A DNA stretch of 24,994 nucleotides from an uncultured Actinomycetes bacterium (GCA_946479725.1 CAMLHB010000012.1:1-24994), one strand, 5' to 3'. Numbered from the stretch's first letter, positions 9,771 to 17,644 are shown. Program-made: numbers and translations. Notes: generated by a model from the letters alone, not told the origin.

Positions 9771-11015
9771 TCAGTAGCCGGCGACGGCGCCGGCGATCCG
9801 GTCTTGGTCGAGGTGGGCGAGGCCGAGGTTGCCGACGCCTGCCATCAGGATCGAGAAGGCCATCACCCGGCCGCTGCGGTTGAAGCAGTAACCGGAGAGG
9901 TTGCTGACGCCGCTGATCGTCCCGGTCTTGGTCCGGCAGCGGCCGTAGGCGGCGGTCCCCTGCATGCGGCTGGCGACCGTCCCCTCGTGGCCGGCCAGGG
10001 CGAGGTCCTGGATGAACTCTTCCCCGGCCGGGTCTTGCTGCATGCCCAGCAGGAGGTCGACGATCTCGCGCGGGCTGGAGCGGTTGCTGCGGGTAAGGCC
10101 TGAGCCGTCGACCGCCTGCACCGCGGCGCCGTGTTCCCGCGCGAAGGCTTCGACCACGTTCGTCCCCGCGGCGGTCGTGCCGGCGCCGCCGAATTCCGCT
10201 CCCAGCAGCTTGATCAGGGTCTCGGCGAAGAAGTTGTCGGAGTAGACGTCGGTGAGGTTGACGATGCGATCGAGGCTGGGGGAGCGCAGGAGGGCGACGC
10301 GCTGGGCGTTCGGCGGCGTCGGCCGCACGGCGACCTGCGCCGGCACGCGGATCCCGGCCCGGCGCAGGGAGGCGGCCAGCTTCGTCGCCGCCAGCTTCGC
10401 CGGGTTGGAGGAGAAGCCGCTGGCGCTGGTGGAGCCGCGGAAGCCGGAGTTGAAGGCGAGGCCGGAGAGGGGGCCGATGTAGGGGCTGGTCGCGTAGCCG
10501 GAGTCGGCGACGCCGCGGCGGCGGTCGAAGATCGTGTCGTCGGCGTAGAGGCGGCCGGTGATCGCGGTGATTCCCGCCGCCTTCAGCTGCGGGGTCACGG
10601 CGAAGATGTTGGTCCCGAGACCGGCCAGGTAGCTGTCGTAGAAGGCGGGGGTTCCGAGCGTCGGGTCGCCGCCGCCGCGCAGGTAGAGGCTGCCGTGGAG
10701 GACCCCGTTGGCGTCGACGCGGCCGTCGCGGAAGACCTTGGTCAGGATCCGGTGTTCCGGGCCCAGCTTCGAGAGCGCGGTGGCGGTGGTGAACAGCTTC
10801 ATGTTCGAGGCCAGCGGCCGCGTCCGGTTGGGGGCGCTGGCGCAGAGGACCTGCCCGGATTCGGCGTCGGCGACGAGCAGGCTGCTGGCCGAACCGCCTC
10901 CTTGGTGCAGCCAGGCGCGCATCTGGTCGCAACTGGGGCTGGCCGCGGCGGCGCTCGCCAGCAGCAGGAAAAGGCCTGCTGAGGCGACCAAAAGCGGGAG
11001 CAGGATGCGTTTCAC
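9771..11015 (-). CDS. dacB: D-alanyl-D-alanine carboxypeptidase/endopeptidase (PBP4, S13 family)
   Basis: A 414-residue penicillin-binding protein that trims or cleaves peptidoglycan cross-links. A signal peptide is visible at residues 1 to about 25 (KRILLPLLVASAGLFLLL then ASAAAA), so it is exported. All three active-site motifs are present: SNMK (Ser70, Lys73), SDN (Ser259, Asn261) and KTG (363-365). The roughly 190 residues between the first two contain the inserted domain characteristic of S13, which separates it from the smaller DacA/S11 enzymes. GTG at 11015 is preferred to an ATG at 11084 because the longer form would bury the signal peptide. The gene is divergent from the patatin gene and convergent with ligA. 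The symbol is by family analogy. Confidence 0.92.
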   Translation of the reverse strand: MKRILLPLLVASAGLFLLLASAAAASPSCDQMRAWLHQGGGSASSLLVADAESGQVLCASAPNRTRPLASNMKLFTTATALSKLGPEHRILTKVFRDGRVDANGVLHGSLYLRGGGDPTLGTPAFYDSYLAGLGTNIFAVTPQLKAAGITAITGRLYADDTIFDRRRGVADSGYATSPYIGPLSGLAFNSGFRGSTSASGFSSNPAKLAATKLAASLRRAGIRVPAQVAVRPTPPNAQRVALLRSPSLDRIVNLTDVYSDNFFAETLIKLLGAEFGGAGTTAAGTNVVEAFAREHGAAVQAVDGSGLTRSNRSSPREIVDLLLGMQQDPAGEEFIQDLALAGHEGTVASRMQGTAAYGRCRTKTGTISGVSNLSGYCFNRSGRVMAFSILMAGVGNLGLAHLDQDRIAGAVAGY

Positions 11016-11074
11016 CGGGTTTCCCAACACGCGAGACGTGGAAGGTAGCGGTCGAGGATGACCTCCTGCCCTGG

Positions 11075-11080
11075 AATACT
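11075..11080 (+). promoter_or_regulatory. Candidate -10 box of patatin gene (leaderless)
   Basis: AATACT lies 6 nt upstream of the ATG at 11087, and no Shine-Dalgarno sequence lies between. The arrangement copies those at truA and surE. No -35 is recognised. Confidence 0.38.
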
Positions 11081-11086
11081 GCATGT

Positions 11087-12337
11087 ATGGGTGAAGTCGT
11101 AGACATCGAGTCCAAGCCGCGGAAGCGGAAGGGCCGACGCAAAAAGCCCTCGAAGACCGCCCTCGTGCTCGGCGGCGGCGGCTTCACCGGCGGCGTCTAC
11201 GAGATCGGCGCCCTCCGCGCCCTCGACCTGCTCGCCGTCAACAGCACGGTCAACAACTTCGACGTGTACGTCGGGACCAGCGCCGGCTCCTTTGTCGCCT
11301 CGATGCTGGCCAACGGGGTCACCCCCGAGGAAATGATGCAGGTGATCAATTCCGACGACGATCTGGGCCTCGAAGACCTCGACCTCGACAAGGTGCTGAA
11401 ACCCAACTACCTCGGTTTCCTCGCCAAAGGGGCCGCGCTGCCGCTGCGCTCGCTGGAGCTGCTGCGCTCGCTGGTCCGGATCGGCCAGTTCTCGGCGATG
11501 GACATCGGGGTCGGCCTCGCCGAGGCGCTGCCGACCGGCCTCTACTCGGGCTCGGGGATCGCCGACTACGTCGAAGACGCGCTCAGCGAAAGCGACCGGG
11601 TCAACGACTTCCGCCTTCTCGATCCCGAGCTCTACCTCACCGCCACCGATCTCGACACCTGCGAGCGGATCGTCTTCGGCGAGGACGGGTGGTCCGACGT
11701 GCCGATCTCCAAAGCAGTCGAGTGCTCGACCTGCCTGCCGATCGTCTACAAGCCGGTCGATCTGAAGGGGCGCCAGTTCGTCGACGGCGGCATCCGCTCG
11801 ACCACCAACGTCGACATCGCGGTCGAAAAGGGCGCCAAGTTCATCGTCGTCGTCAACCCGCTGGTCCCCTACGTCAATGACTTCGAGAAGACGATCCCGA
11901 CCGTCTTCGGCCGCCGCGTCCGCCGCGTCTCCGACATGGGCCTGCCGGCGATCGCCAACCAGACCTTTCGCCTCATCGCCCACGCCCGCCTGCACCAGGC
12001 GGTGGAGCAGTGGCAGGAGAAGTACCCCGGCGTCGACATCGTCCTGCTCGAGCCCCAGCCCAACGACGAGCTGATGTTCGGCACCCCGATCATGGACTAC
12101 TCGCGCCGCCTCAAGATCGCCCGGCACGGCTTCGAAACCGTCACCGCCGCCCTCGCCCAGGACTACGACCGCTACGCCGAGATCGCCGAGCGCCACGGCC
12201 TCGAAATCTCCGAGCGCCGCGTCCGCCGCGTCGTCGAAAAAGCCTCCGAAGAGGAGCCCGAGCAAACCTCCGCCTGGCGCCGCGTCCTAGAGCAGACCAC
12301 CTCGGTGCTGCTCAGGCAGTCCGGCGAGGCTTCTTAG
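11087..12337 (+). CDS. Patatin-like phospholipase
   Basis: A 416-residue lipid acyl hydrolase using a Ser-Asp dyad. The oxyanion glycine loop is ALVLGGGGFTGGVYEIGAL (residues 25-43), the nucleophile elbow is GTSAGS (Ser65), and the catalytic Asp is in VDGGIRSTTN (Asp233). A basic N-terminal stretch, residues 10-23, precedes the domain and could touch membranes or nucleic acid. The domain ends near residue 330, followed by a helical charged tail (RRVRRVVEKASEEEPEQ). No signal peptide is seen, so the protein is probably cytosolic or membrane-peripheral. Substrate is unknown; candidates are phospholipids or stored neutral lipids, and the acyl-CoA synthetase gene is 1.5 kb downstream on the other strand. 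It starts divergently from the carboxypeptidase gene with 71 nt between starts. Confidence 0.92.
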   Translation: MGEVVDIESKPRKRKGRRKKPSKTALVLGGGGFTGGVYEIGALRALDLLAVNSTVNNFDVYVGTSAGSFVASMLANGVTPEEMMQVINSDDDLGLEDLDLDKVLKPNYLGFLAKGAALPLRSLELLRSLVRIGQFSAMDIGVGLAEALPTGLYSGSGIADYVEDALSESDRVNDFRLLDPELYLTATDLDTCERIVFGEDGWSDVPISKAVECSTCLPIVYKPVDLKGRQFVDGGIRSTTNVDIAVEKGAKFIVVVNPLVPYVNDFEKTIPTVFGRRVRRVSDMGLPAIANQTFRLIAHARLHQAVEQWQEKYPGVDIVLLEPQPNDELMFGTPIMDYSRRLKIARHGFETVTAALAQDYDRYAEIAERHGLEISERRVRRVVEKASEEEPEQTSAWRRVLEQTTSVLLRQSGEAS

Positions 12338-12348
12338 CGGCCACGGCG

Positions 12349-12381
12349 CTACTTATCGCTACTTGCAATAATTGCAAGTAG
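12349..12381 (+). promoter_or_regulatory. Palindromic operator-like site at the AlbA_2 gene start
   Basis: A perfect 23-bp palindrome, CTACTTGCAAT (12359-12369), A, ATTGCAAGTAG (12371-12381), ends at the base before the ATG at 12382. An extra CTACTT half-site lies exactly 10 bp upstream (12349-12354). The palindrome centre contains AATAAT (12367-12372), a -10-like hexamer 9 nt before the ATG. A dimeric repressor binding here would block RNA polymerase, and the winged-helix protein encoded next is the obvious candidate. Confidence 0.7.
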
Positions 12382-13797
12382 ATGAGTACCGTTGATGCCG
12401 AAAGGGCTCTGAACGAGGTTTCCGCCCCTGACGTGGGGAGGGAGCTGCTGGACCTTGACGAGGATCAGTGGCTCGAGCGTAAGTCTGCCCGCATCTCGCC
12501 TCGGAGCCTCGCCGATACCTTGATCGGCTTTGCCAATGCGGATGGCGGGATCGTGGTTGTGGGCCTGCATGACGAAAAGATTGAGGGAACGGAGGCCAGC
12601 ACCTCGCGGCGAAATTCGCAGATGCAGGCGCATATCGACTTCTGCAGTCCGCCGGTGCGAGTTCGCCACAGGCTGGTCGAGTGCATCAACGAGGAAGGGG
12701 CGCCAGACAAGCTCTTGGCTATCGAGGTTGCAACGGGCGAGACCGTTCACGCCAACGGAAAGGACGAGGTTTACCTCCGGGTCGGCGACGAGAACCGCCG
12801 TCTCAGCTTTGTCCAGCGACAGGAGCTTCTCTTCGACAAGGGGCAAGCGACCTACGAGACCCGCCTTCTTGCCGGAGCGACCCTGGACGACCTCGAGCGG
12901 CCTTTGTTGGACGGGTACGCCGAAGCGATTGGCGCCCCCGATCCGCTGAGGTTGCTGAGGGCTAGGGGTCTCGCAGACGACTCTCAGCTGACCGTTGCGG
13001 GAGCCCTGCTGTTTGCGGCTTCGCCTCAGGAGTTTTTGCCGGAGGCGTTCCTACGGGTTCTGCGGTGGCGAGGGCGAGAGCGAGGGTCTGGCGCTCGACA
13101 GCAGCTCTTACAGGACACGCGTGTGGAGGGACCGATCCCAGAACAGCTGATGGTGGCGAGGAAGCATGTTCAGCGGTTGCAGCCCACCCGCCGCGCCCTG
13201 CAATCAGACGGCAGGTTCGGCGATGTTCCGCTGATTCCCGAAGATGCCTGGCTGGAGGGCATCGTCAACGCCGCTGTCCACCGTTCGTACAGTGCGGCTG
13301 GTGATCACATCAGGGTAGAGGTGTTTGACGATCGGATCGAGATTTCGAGCCCCGGAAGGTTTCCGGGCCTGGTGGATTTGAGCGAGCCCCTCGAGACGGT
13401 GCGATTTGCGCGCAATCCTAGGATCGCCCGCGTTTGCGCGGATCTCAATTTCGGCCAGGAGCTGGGCGAGGGAATCCGCCGCATGTTCGACGAGATGCGA
13501 CAGGCGGGGCTCACCGATCCGGCCTACCGCCAAACGGCGGGGAGCGTCGAGCTGACCTTGCTGGCGGAGCCGGTTGATCGCAGGCTGGAGGCGCGCCTGC
13601 CGGAGAACGCCCGTCGCATCATTGCTGCGCTGCGTGAGGGGGAACGGCTCAGCACGGGGGAGGTGGCAGAGGTGTTGGGCGTTTCGCGACCCGTGGCGCA
13701 AAAGGAGCTTGGCCGCCTCAGGGAGGCCGAGATCGTCGAATGGGTCGGCAACTCCTCGCGAGACCCAAGGGCGTACTGGCGCCTTCGGCCTACTTAG
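12382..13797 (+). CDS. AlbA_2 (Schlafen-like) / HATPase_c_4 / winged-helix ATP-binding protein
   Basis: A 471-residue protein with three recognisable parts. Residues about 25-150 form an AlbA_2 (Schlafen AAA_4-like) domain: WLERKSARIS (Glu32, Lys34) and LIGFANADGGIVVVGL. Residues about 285-400 match the HATPase_c_4 GHKL-like module: GIVNAAVHRSY (Asn296), FDDRIEISSPGRF, ARNPRIARV and GQELGEGIRRMFDEMRQAGL. Residues about 403-470 form a winged-helix DNA-binding domain: LSTGEVAEVLGVSRPVAQKE. Proteins of this build are annotated as putative transcriptional regulators; some family members are linked to phage defence, but the role of this one is unknown. Codon choice is mixed and less GC-biased than in the neighbours, suggesting acquisition. 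A palindrome sits at the start and related CTACTT repeats sit at the stop. It is isolated between patatin and the acyl-CoA synthetase. Confidence 0.85.
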   Translation: MSTVDAERALNEVSAPDVGRELLDLDEDQWLERKSARISPRSLADTLIGFANADGGIVVVGLHDEKIEGTEASTSRRNSQMQAHIDFCSPPVRVRHRLVECINEEGAPDKLLAIEVATGETVHANGKDEVYLRVGDENRRLSFVQRQELLFDKGQATYETRLLAGATLDDLERPLLDGYAEAIGAPDPLRLLRARGLADDSQLTVAGALLFAASPQEFLPEAFLRVLRWRGRERGSGARQQLLQDTRVEGPIPEQLMVARKHVQRLQPTRRALQSDGRFGDVPLIPEDAWLEGIVNAAVHRSYSAAGDHIRVEVFDDRIEISSPGRFPGLVDLSEPLETVRFARNPRIARVCADLNFGQELGEGIRRMFDEMRQAGLTDPAYRQTAGSVELTLLAEPVDRRLEARLPENARRIIAALREGERLSTGEVAEVLGVSRPVAQKELGRLREAEIVEWVGNSSRDPRAYWRLRPT

Positions 13798-13825
13798 AAC
13801 CTACTTGCAACTACTTGAAAGCAAG
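13790..13825 (+). repeat. CTACTT direct repeats at the 3' end of the AlbA_2 gene
   Basis: CTACTT occurs at 13790-13795 (including the start of the stop codon), 13801-13806 and 13811-13816, spaced 11 and 10 bp. The middle copy extends to CTACTTGCAA (13801-13810), identical to 12359-12368 at the 5' end. GCAAG at 13821-13825 can pair with CTTGC at 13804-13808. Whether these are protein-binding sites or the boundary repeat of an inserted segment cannot be decided from this window. Confidence 0.7.
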
Positions 13826-13852
13826 ACTTGAAACCCTGGGCGAGGCGCCGGG

Positions 13853-15637
13853 CTAAGCCGCGTAAAGCTGCTCGATCGCGTCTTCGTGCTTCTGGGCGAC
13901 GACGGCGCGCTTGACCTTCAGGGTCGGGGTCAGCTCGCCGGACTCCTGGGAGAGGTCGTGGGGGAGGATGGAGATCTTCTTGACCTGCTCGACGCGGGCG
14001 AAGTTCTGGTTGATCTTCTCGACGTGGGCTTCGAGAGCGGCCTTGACGTCGGGGTTCTGCGCGAGCTGGGCGGGGTCCTCGGGGAGGTTGTGCTCCTGGG
14101 CATATTTGACCGCCTCTTCGGGGTCGAGGGTGACCAGCGCCACCAGGTAGGGACGGCGGTCGCCGACGACGACGCACTGGGAGACCAGCGGGTGCTGCTT
14201 GATTTCGGCCTCGAGGTTGGCGGGGGTGATGTTCTTGCCGCCCGCGGTGATGATGATGTCCTTTTTGCGGCCGGTGATCTTGATGAAGCCGTCGGGCTCG
14301 ATCTCGCCGATGTCGCCGGTATGGAGCCAGCCGTCAACGATCGTCTCTGCCGTCGCCTCCGGGTTCTTGTGGTACCCCTGGAAGACGTTCGGCCCTTTGA
14401 CGAGGATCTCGCCGTCGTCGGCGATTTTCACCTCGCAGCCCGGGAACGGTTTGCCGATCGTCCCGACCTTGAAGTCCTCGGGGGTGGAGATCATCGCCGC
14501 GGTCGAGGTCTCGGTCATCCCCCAGCCCTCCAAGACAAGGACGCCGGCGGCGTCGAAGAAGCGGAGGATCTCGGGATTGATCGGGGCGGCGCCGGAGACG
14601 GCGAGACGGATGCGGCCGCCGAACAGGCCGCGGATTTTCGACAGCACTTTCTTGTCAGCGAAGTCGTACTGGCGCTGCAGCAGGAAACCGGGCTTGCGGC
14701 CCTCGCGTTCGGCCGCGCGCATCTTCTCGCCGACCTTGATTGCCCAGTTGAAGATCGCCTTTTTGGCGCCGCCCTCCTTCTCGATCGCGCTGGTCGCGGC
14801 GGTGTAGATCTTCTCGAAGATCCGCGGCACCGAGGGGAAGTAGGTCGGTTTCAGTTCGGCCAGGTTCGGGAGGATCTTCAGCGGGTCGCGCTCCCAGTAG
14901 GCGAGCGTGGTGCCGAGGTCGAAGGTGCCGAACTGGATCAGCAGGGCGAAGGAGTGGGCGAGCGGCAGGTAGAGGTAGGCGACGTCTTCGTCTTCGATGA
15001 CGCTGACCCCGTTGACCATGTTCAGCATCGCCCGGTAGTTGCCGTGGCTGATGATGCAGCCCTTCGGCGGCCCGGTCGTGCCCGAGGTGTAGATGAAGGT
15101 GCAGATGTCCTCCGGCGTCACCGCCTCGTACAGGGTCGCCCAGGTGGCGTCGTCGCCGCCGGTGCCCTTGGCCGCCAGGTCCTCCATCGAGATCGCGTCC
15201 TCGGCGCTGCCACTCATGAGCACGATCTGCTCCAGCTTCGGCAGCTGCTCGCGGACCGCCCGCACCTTCTCCAGCTGTTCGGCGTCCTCGACGACGACGA
15301 CCTTGGCGTCGGAGTTCTCGAGCACGTAGCGGCACTCCTCGGGGGAGTTCGTCTGGTAGATCGGGACCACGGTGGCGCCGATCGAGAGGGCGGCGAAGTC
15401 GAAGTAGGTCCACTCCGGCCGGGTGTTTCCGAGAATCGAGACGCGGTCGCCTTTCTCGACACCCAGGGTGACTAGGCCGAAGGCGAGGGGGCGAACGATC
15501 TCCCGCACGTCATCGAAGGTCTTGCTGACCCACTGCTCGCCTTCCTTGTAGCGGACGGCGACTTTGGAGCCGTACTGAGCGGCCGCTCGCGGCAGCAGGT
15601 CCGCAATCGTCTTCGAGTTGGTACCTCTCCCCGACAT
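13853..15637 (-). CDS. Long-chain acyl-CoA synthetase (AMP-forming)
   Basis: A 594-residue ANL-superfamily enzyme that activates fatty acids to acyl-CoA through an acyl-adenylate, normally at the inner face of the membrane. The ATP-binding P-loop is YTSGTTGPPKG (from residue 183). The A5 motif GWGMTETSTAAM and the A8 hinge DIGEIEPDGFIKITGRKKDI are complete, as is GGKNITPANLE after it. The C-terminal catalytic Lys region lies near ELTPTLKVKRAVV. The length of about 600 and the AEIKQHPLVSQCVVVGD segment fit the FadD15/long-chain subgroup rather than acetyl-CoA synthetase. ATG at 15637 opens with a typical SKTIADLLPRAAAQYG. A small HTH gene ends 18 nt upstream and may be cotranscribed. Confidence 0.95.
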   Translation of the reverse strand: MSGRGTNSKTIADLLPRAAAQYGSKVAVRYKEGEQWVSKTFDDVREIVRPLAFGLVTLGVEKGDRVSILGNTRPEWTYFDFAALSIGATVVPIYQTNSPEECRYVLENSDAKVVVVEDAEQLEKVRAVREQLPKLEQIVLMSGSAEDAISMEDLAAKGTGGDDATWATLYEAVTPEDICTFIYTSGTTGPPKGCIISHGNYRAMLNMVNGVSVIEDEDVAYLYLPLAHSFALLIQFGTFDLGTTLAYWERDPLKILPNLAELKPTYFPSVPRIFEKIYTAATSAIEKEGGAKKAIFNWAIKVGEKMRAAEREGRKPGFLLQRQYDFADKKVLSKIRGLFGGRIRLAVSGAAPINPEILRFFDAAGVLVLEGWGMTETSTAAMISTPEDFKVGTIGKPFPGCEVKIADDGEILVKGPNVFQGYHKNPEATAETIVDGWLHTGDIGEIEPDGFIKITGRKKDIIITAGGKNITPANLEAEIKQHPLVSQCVVVGDRRPYLVALVTLDPEEAVKYAQEHNLPEDPAQLAQNPDVKAALEAHVEKINQNFARVEQVKKISILPHDLSQESGELTPTLKVKRAVVAQKHEDAIEQLYAA

Positions 15638-15647
15638 CTGCCGGGGG

Positions 15648-15653
15648 AGTCTA
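15648..15653 (-). promoter_or_regulatory. Possible -10 box of the acyl-CoA synthetase gene
   Basis: TAGACT on the minus strand lies 10 nt before the ATG at 15637, between the preceding small gene's stop and this start. It would give a 5' leader of only 2-4 nt. It is equally possible that this gene is read from the upstream small gene's promoter. Confidence 0.25.
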
Positions 15654-15655
15654 GT

Positions 15656-15847
15656 TCAGCGCTGCGCCTGGCGGGCGGCCTGGCGCGAGCCGCCGGCGAC
15701 GAGGCTGCGGAGGGAGACTTCGAAGAGGGTCCTGTCGATCCTGCCGTGGTAGATCGGAACGCCCATTTGCACGCATTTCCCGATCACCTCCTGTCGCTCC
15801 ATGTGCAGATGATCTGCGAGCTCGGCGGGCGTCAGGTGATGGGCCAT
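15656..15847 (-). CDS. Small helix-turn-helix protein
   Basis: A 63-residue protein. Residues 5-50 (LTPAELADHLHMERQEVIGK, then VPIYHGRIDRTLFEVSL) look like an excisionase/MerR-type helix-turn-helix followed by a short wing. The final 13 residues are basic and Ala/Gln-rich. The start is well supported: a perfect GGAGGT precedes the ATG with a 5-nt spacer. It ends 18 nt upstream of the acyl-CoA synthetase and diverges from the DsbA-like gene, so it may regulate one or both. I do not recognise a named family. The strong ribosome-binding site and codon use support a real gene. Confidence 0.65.
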   Translation of the reverse strand: MAHHLTPAELADHLHMERQEVIGKCVQMGVPIYHGRIDRTLFEVSLRSLVAGGSRQAARQAQR

Positions 15848-15871
15848 CGATGACCTCCAGGGTCGTTGAAA

Positions 15872-15884
15872 ATGGGTAGCCCAT
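15872..15884. promoter_or_regulatory. Short palindrome in divergent intergenic region
   Basis: ATGGG-TAG-CCCAT is a 5-bp-arm palindrome between the start of the small HTH gene (15847) and the DsbA-like gene. It may be an operator for the HTH protein, but arms this short also arise by chance. Confidence 0.25.
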
Positions 15885-15922
15885 GTCTACCGCCGGCGCC
15901 GGACGCCGTCAACTGGGAAAAT

Positions 15923-16657
15923 GTGTCGGTGTCCTCTGAAGTTGCCGTCAAGCCGCTTCCCCAGCGGGGCAGGCTCTGGGTCGTCCTCCTGCTTGGGCTG
16001 GGCCTGTTCGCGCTCGGCTACACGATCGTGCAGATGTCGACGCGGAAGCCGGGCAGTCCGGTCGTCCACCTCGCCGGGATCGAAGACGCCCAGGGCCTCT
16101 TCGGCGGCGTCCCGCAGGAAGGCGATCGTCTCGGCTCCGACGACGCCCCGGTGACGATCCAGGTCTTCAACGACATCCAGTGCGACAGCTGCCGCGACGA
16201 CTTCCTCGAAACGATTCCCCGGCTGACCGAACGCTACGCGCGGTCGGGCGAGGTGAAGCTGCTCTGGCGCCACTACTCGAACAGCGTCAACCCCGAGCAG
16301 CTCGGGTTCTACGGCGCCGAGGCGGCCGCCGAACAAAACTACGGCTGGAACTACATCTACCTCTTCTTCCGCAACCAGGACGAAGCCGAACGGGTCGGGA
16401 TCGACGACGACTACCTGGCCTCGGTCGCCGGCGGGGTGGAGGAACTCGACATCGAAGAATGGGAAGAGGACCTGGAAAAGAACGGGCAGAAGGGCGGCCC
16501 GATCGAGAAGCGCCTCGAAAGCTACGAGGAACTGGGACGCAACCTCGAAATCCGCACCGGCCAGGGGATGGTCGTCAGCGGATCGAACGGGACCGTGACC
16601 CTGCAGGAAGGACCGTCGCTGGCCGAAGTCGAAGCGGCGATCGCCGAAGTCGAATAG
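15923..16657 (+). CDS. Membrane-anchored DsbA-family thioredoxin-like protein
   Basis: A 244-residue protein with a short cytosolic tail, one transmembrane segment (residues about 19-36, WVVLLLGLGLFALGYTIV) and an extracytoplasmic thioredoxin-like domain of the DsbA/Thioredoxin_4 type. The redox motif is C-D-S-C (Cys87, Cys90) in FNDIQCDSCRDDFLETIP. The helical insertion and an acidic C-terminus follow. Such proteins form or isomerise disulfides in exported proteins, and some deliver thiols in cytochrome maturation. The start is uncertain: GTG 15923 (used), GTG 15929 and ATG 15872 are in frame. GTG 15923 has GGGA a few bases upstream and gives a short tail before the membrane helix. The usual cis-Pro loop is less obvious here, so the oxidase activity is inferred from the fold only. 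Confidence 0.8.
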   Translation: MSVSSEVAVKPLPQRGRLWVVLLLGLGLFALGYTIVQMSTRKPGSPVVHLAGIEDAQGLFGGVPQEGDRLGSDDAPVTIQVFNDIQCDSCRDDFLETIPRLTERYARSGEVKLLWRHYSNSVNPEQLGFYGAEAAAEQNYGWNYIYLFFRNQDEAERVGIDDDYLASVAGGVEELDIEEWEEDLEKNGQKGGPIEKRLESYEELGRNLEIRTGQGMVVSGSNGTVTLQEGPSLAEVEAAIAEVE

Positions 16658-16705
16658 CCCTTCCGAGATCGACCCTGCTAGAGCGAGGTCAAGTGCGTAG
16701 CGGTG

Positions 16706-17632
16706 TTAGGCCACCCGGCGCAGGCGTGCCCGCGGCGCGATCACATCCCGCCATTCGGAGTCGACGATGTGGGCGGGCGAGGTGGTGGCGAGGAAGTCGC
16801 CGAGAATCGCCGCCAGCCCCTCCGGGTCTTCGAGGTTGGGGAAGTGGGCGGCGCGGGGAAGGGTCTCGAAACGGCAGTTGGGGATCGAGCGCTCGGCCTC
16901 GAGGCCGTGCTCGAGCGGGATCGTGCGGTCGCGCTCGCCCCAGACGATCAGCGTCGGCATCTCCTTCAGCAGGTAGAGGCGGTCGGTGGCGCCGACCTTC
17001 TGCCCCTGGACGTCGATCACCGAGCGCAGCGTCTGCAGGAAGGCGCGGCGGGAGCCGGGCTCCTGCAGCGGCCCCAGCGCCCGAGCGACCGCCTGCAGGT
17101 AGACGCCGGTGGCGTGGCCGCGCTTGCGCAGCTTGGCCCCGCCCGCCGCCAGCGCCCCGACCAGCCGCGGCCGGGTCGCCAGCCGCAGCAGCGCCGCCGA
17201 GCCGGGCAGCGCGGCGCCGCGCAGCAGCGGGCTGACATCGTGCCCGAGGCCGCCGCTGGAGACGAGCACCAGGCGCTCGGTGCGCTGGGGGAACTGGTAG
17301 AAGAACTGCATCGCGACGCCGCCGCCGAGCGAGTGCCCGACGATCGTCGCCCGCTCGACCCCGATCGTCGTCAGCAGGTCGCGGATGCTCGCCGCGTGCG
17401 CCCCCAGCGAGTAGTCGCCCCGGGGCGTCGCCGCGTCGCCGTGGCCGATCAGGTCCGGCGCGATCACCCGGTAGGAGCCGGCCAGCTGCTGCGCCACCTG
17501 CTCCCAGTGCCGGGAGGAGTTGATCATCCCGTGGATCAGGACCACGTTCGGTCCGCTGCCAAGGGTCCGGTAGACCGCGCGGTGCCCGTGCAGGTTCGCC
17601 TCGTGGACCTCGAAGGCGGGGGTGGGGGACAT
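16706..17632 (-). CDS. Alpha/beta hydrolase
   Basis: A 308-residue hydrolase of the alpha/beta fold (Abhydrolase_1/6). The strand and oxyanion segment are VVLIHGMINSSRHWEQVA (residues 30-47). The nucleophile elbow is GHSLGGG (Ser101), the acid is Asp235 in WGERDRTIP, and the base is His263 in AAHFPNLEDP, a complete triad. The sequence resembles haloalkane-dehalogenase/epoxide-hydrolase-like and C-C hydrolase-like members, but the elbow is Ser, so it is an esterase, lipase or related enzyme. There is no signal peptide. A cap region (about residues 125-205) is Arg/Ala/Leu-rich. TAGTGT lies 6 nt before the ATG, another apparently leaderless start. The substrate is not readable. It is convergent with the DsbA-like gene, with 48 nt between stops. 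Confidence 0.9.
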   Translation of the reverse strand: MSPTPAFEVHEANLHGHRAVYRTLGSGPNVVLIHGMINSSRHWEQVAQQLAGSYRVIAPDLIGHGDAATPRGDYSLGAHAASIRDLLTTIGVERATIVGHSLGGGVAMQFFYQFPQRTERLVLVSSGGLGHDVSPLLRGAALPGSAALLRLATRPRLVGALAAGGAKLRKRGHATGVYLQAVARALGPLQEPGSRRAFLQTLRSVIDVQGQKVGATDRLYLLKEMPTLIVWGERDRTIPLEHGLEAERSIPNCRFETLPRAAHFPNLEDPEGLAAILGDFLATTSPAHIVDSEWRDVIAPRARLRRVA

Positions 17633-17638
17633 GTCGAG

Positions 17639-17644
17639 ACACTA
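17639..17644 (-). promoter_or_regulatory. Candidate -10 box of the alpha/beta hydrolase gene
   Basis: TAGTGT (fits TANNNT) is 6 nt before the ATG at 17632 on the minus strand, with no Shine-Dalgarno sequence in between. It copies the spacing at truA and the patatin gene. Confidence 0.35.

Noticed and set aside
13886..15475. Long plus-strand open frame across the acyl-CoA synthetase
   Set aside because: Antisense shadow of a well-defined gene on the minus strand.
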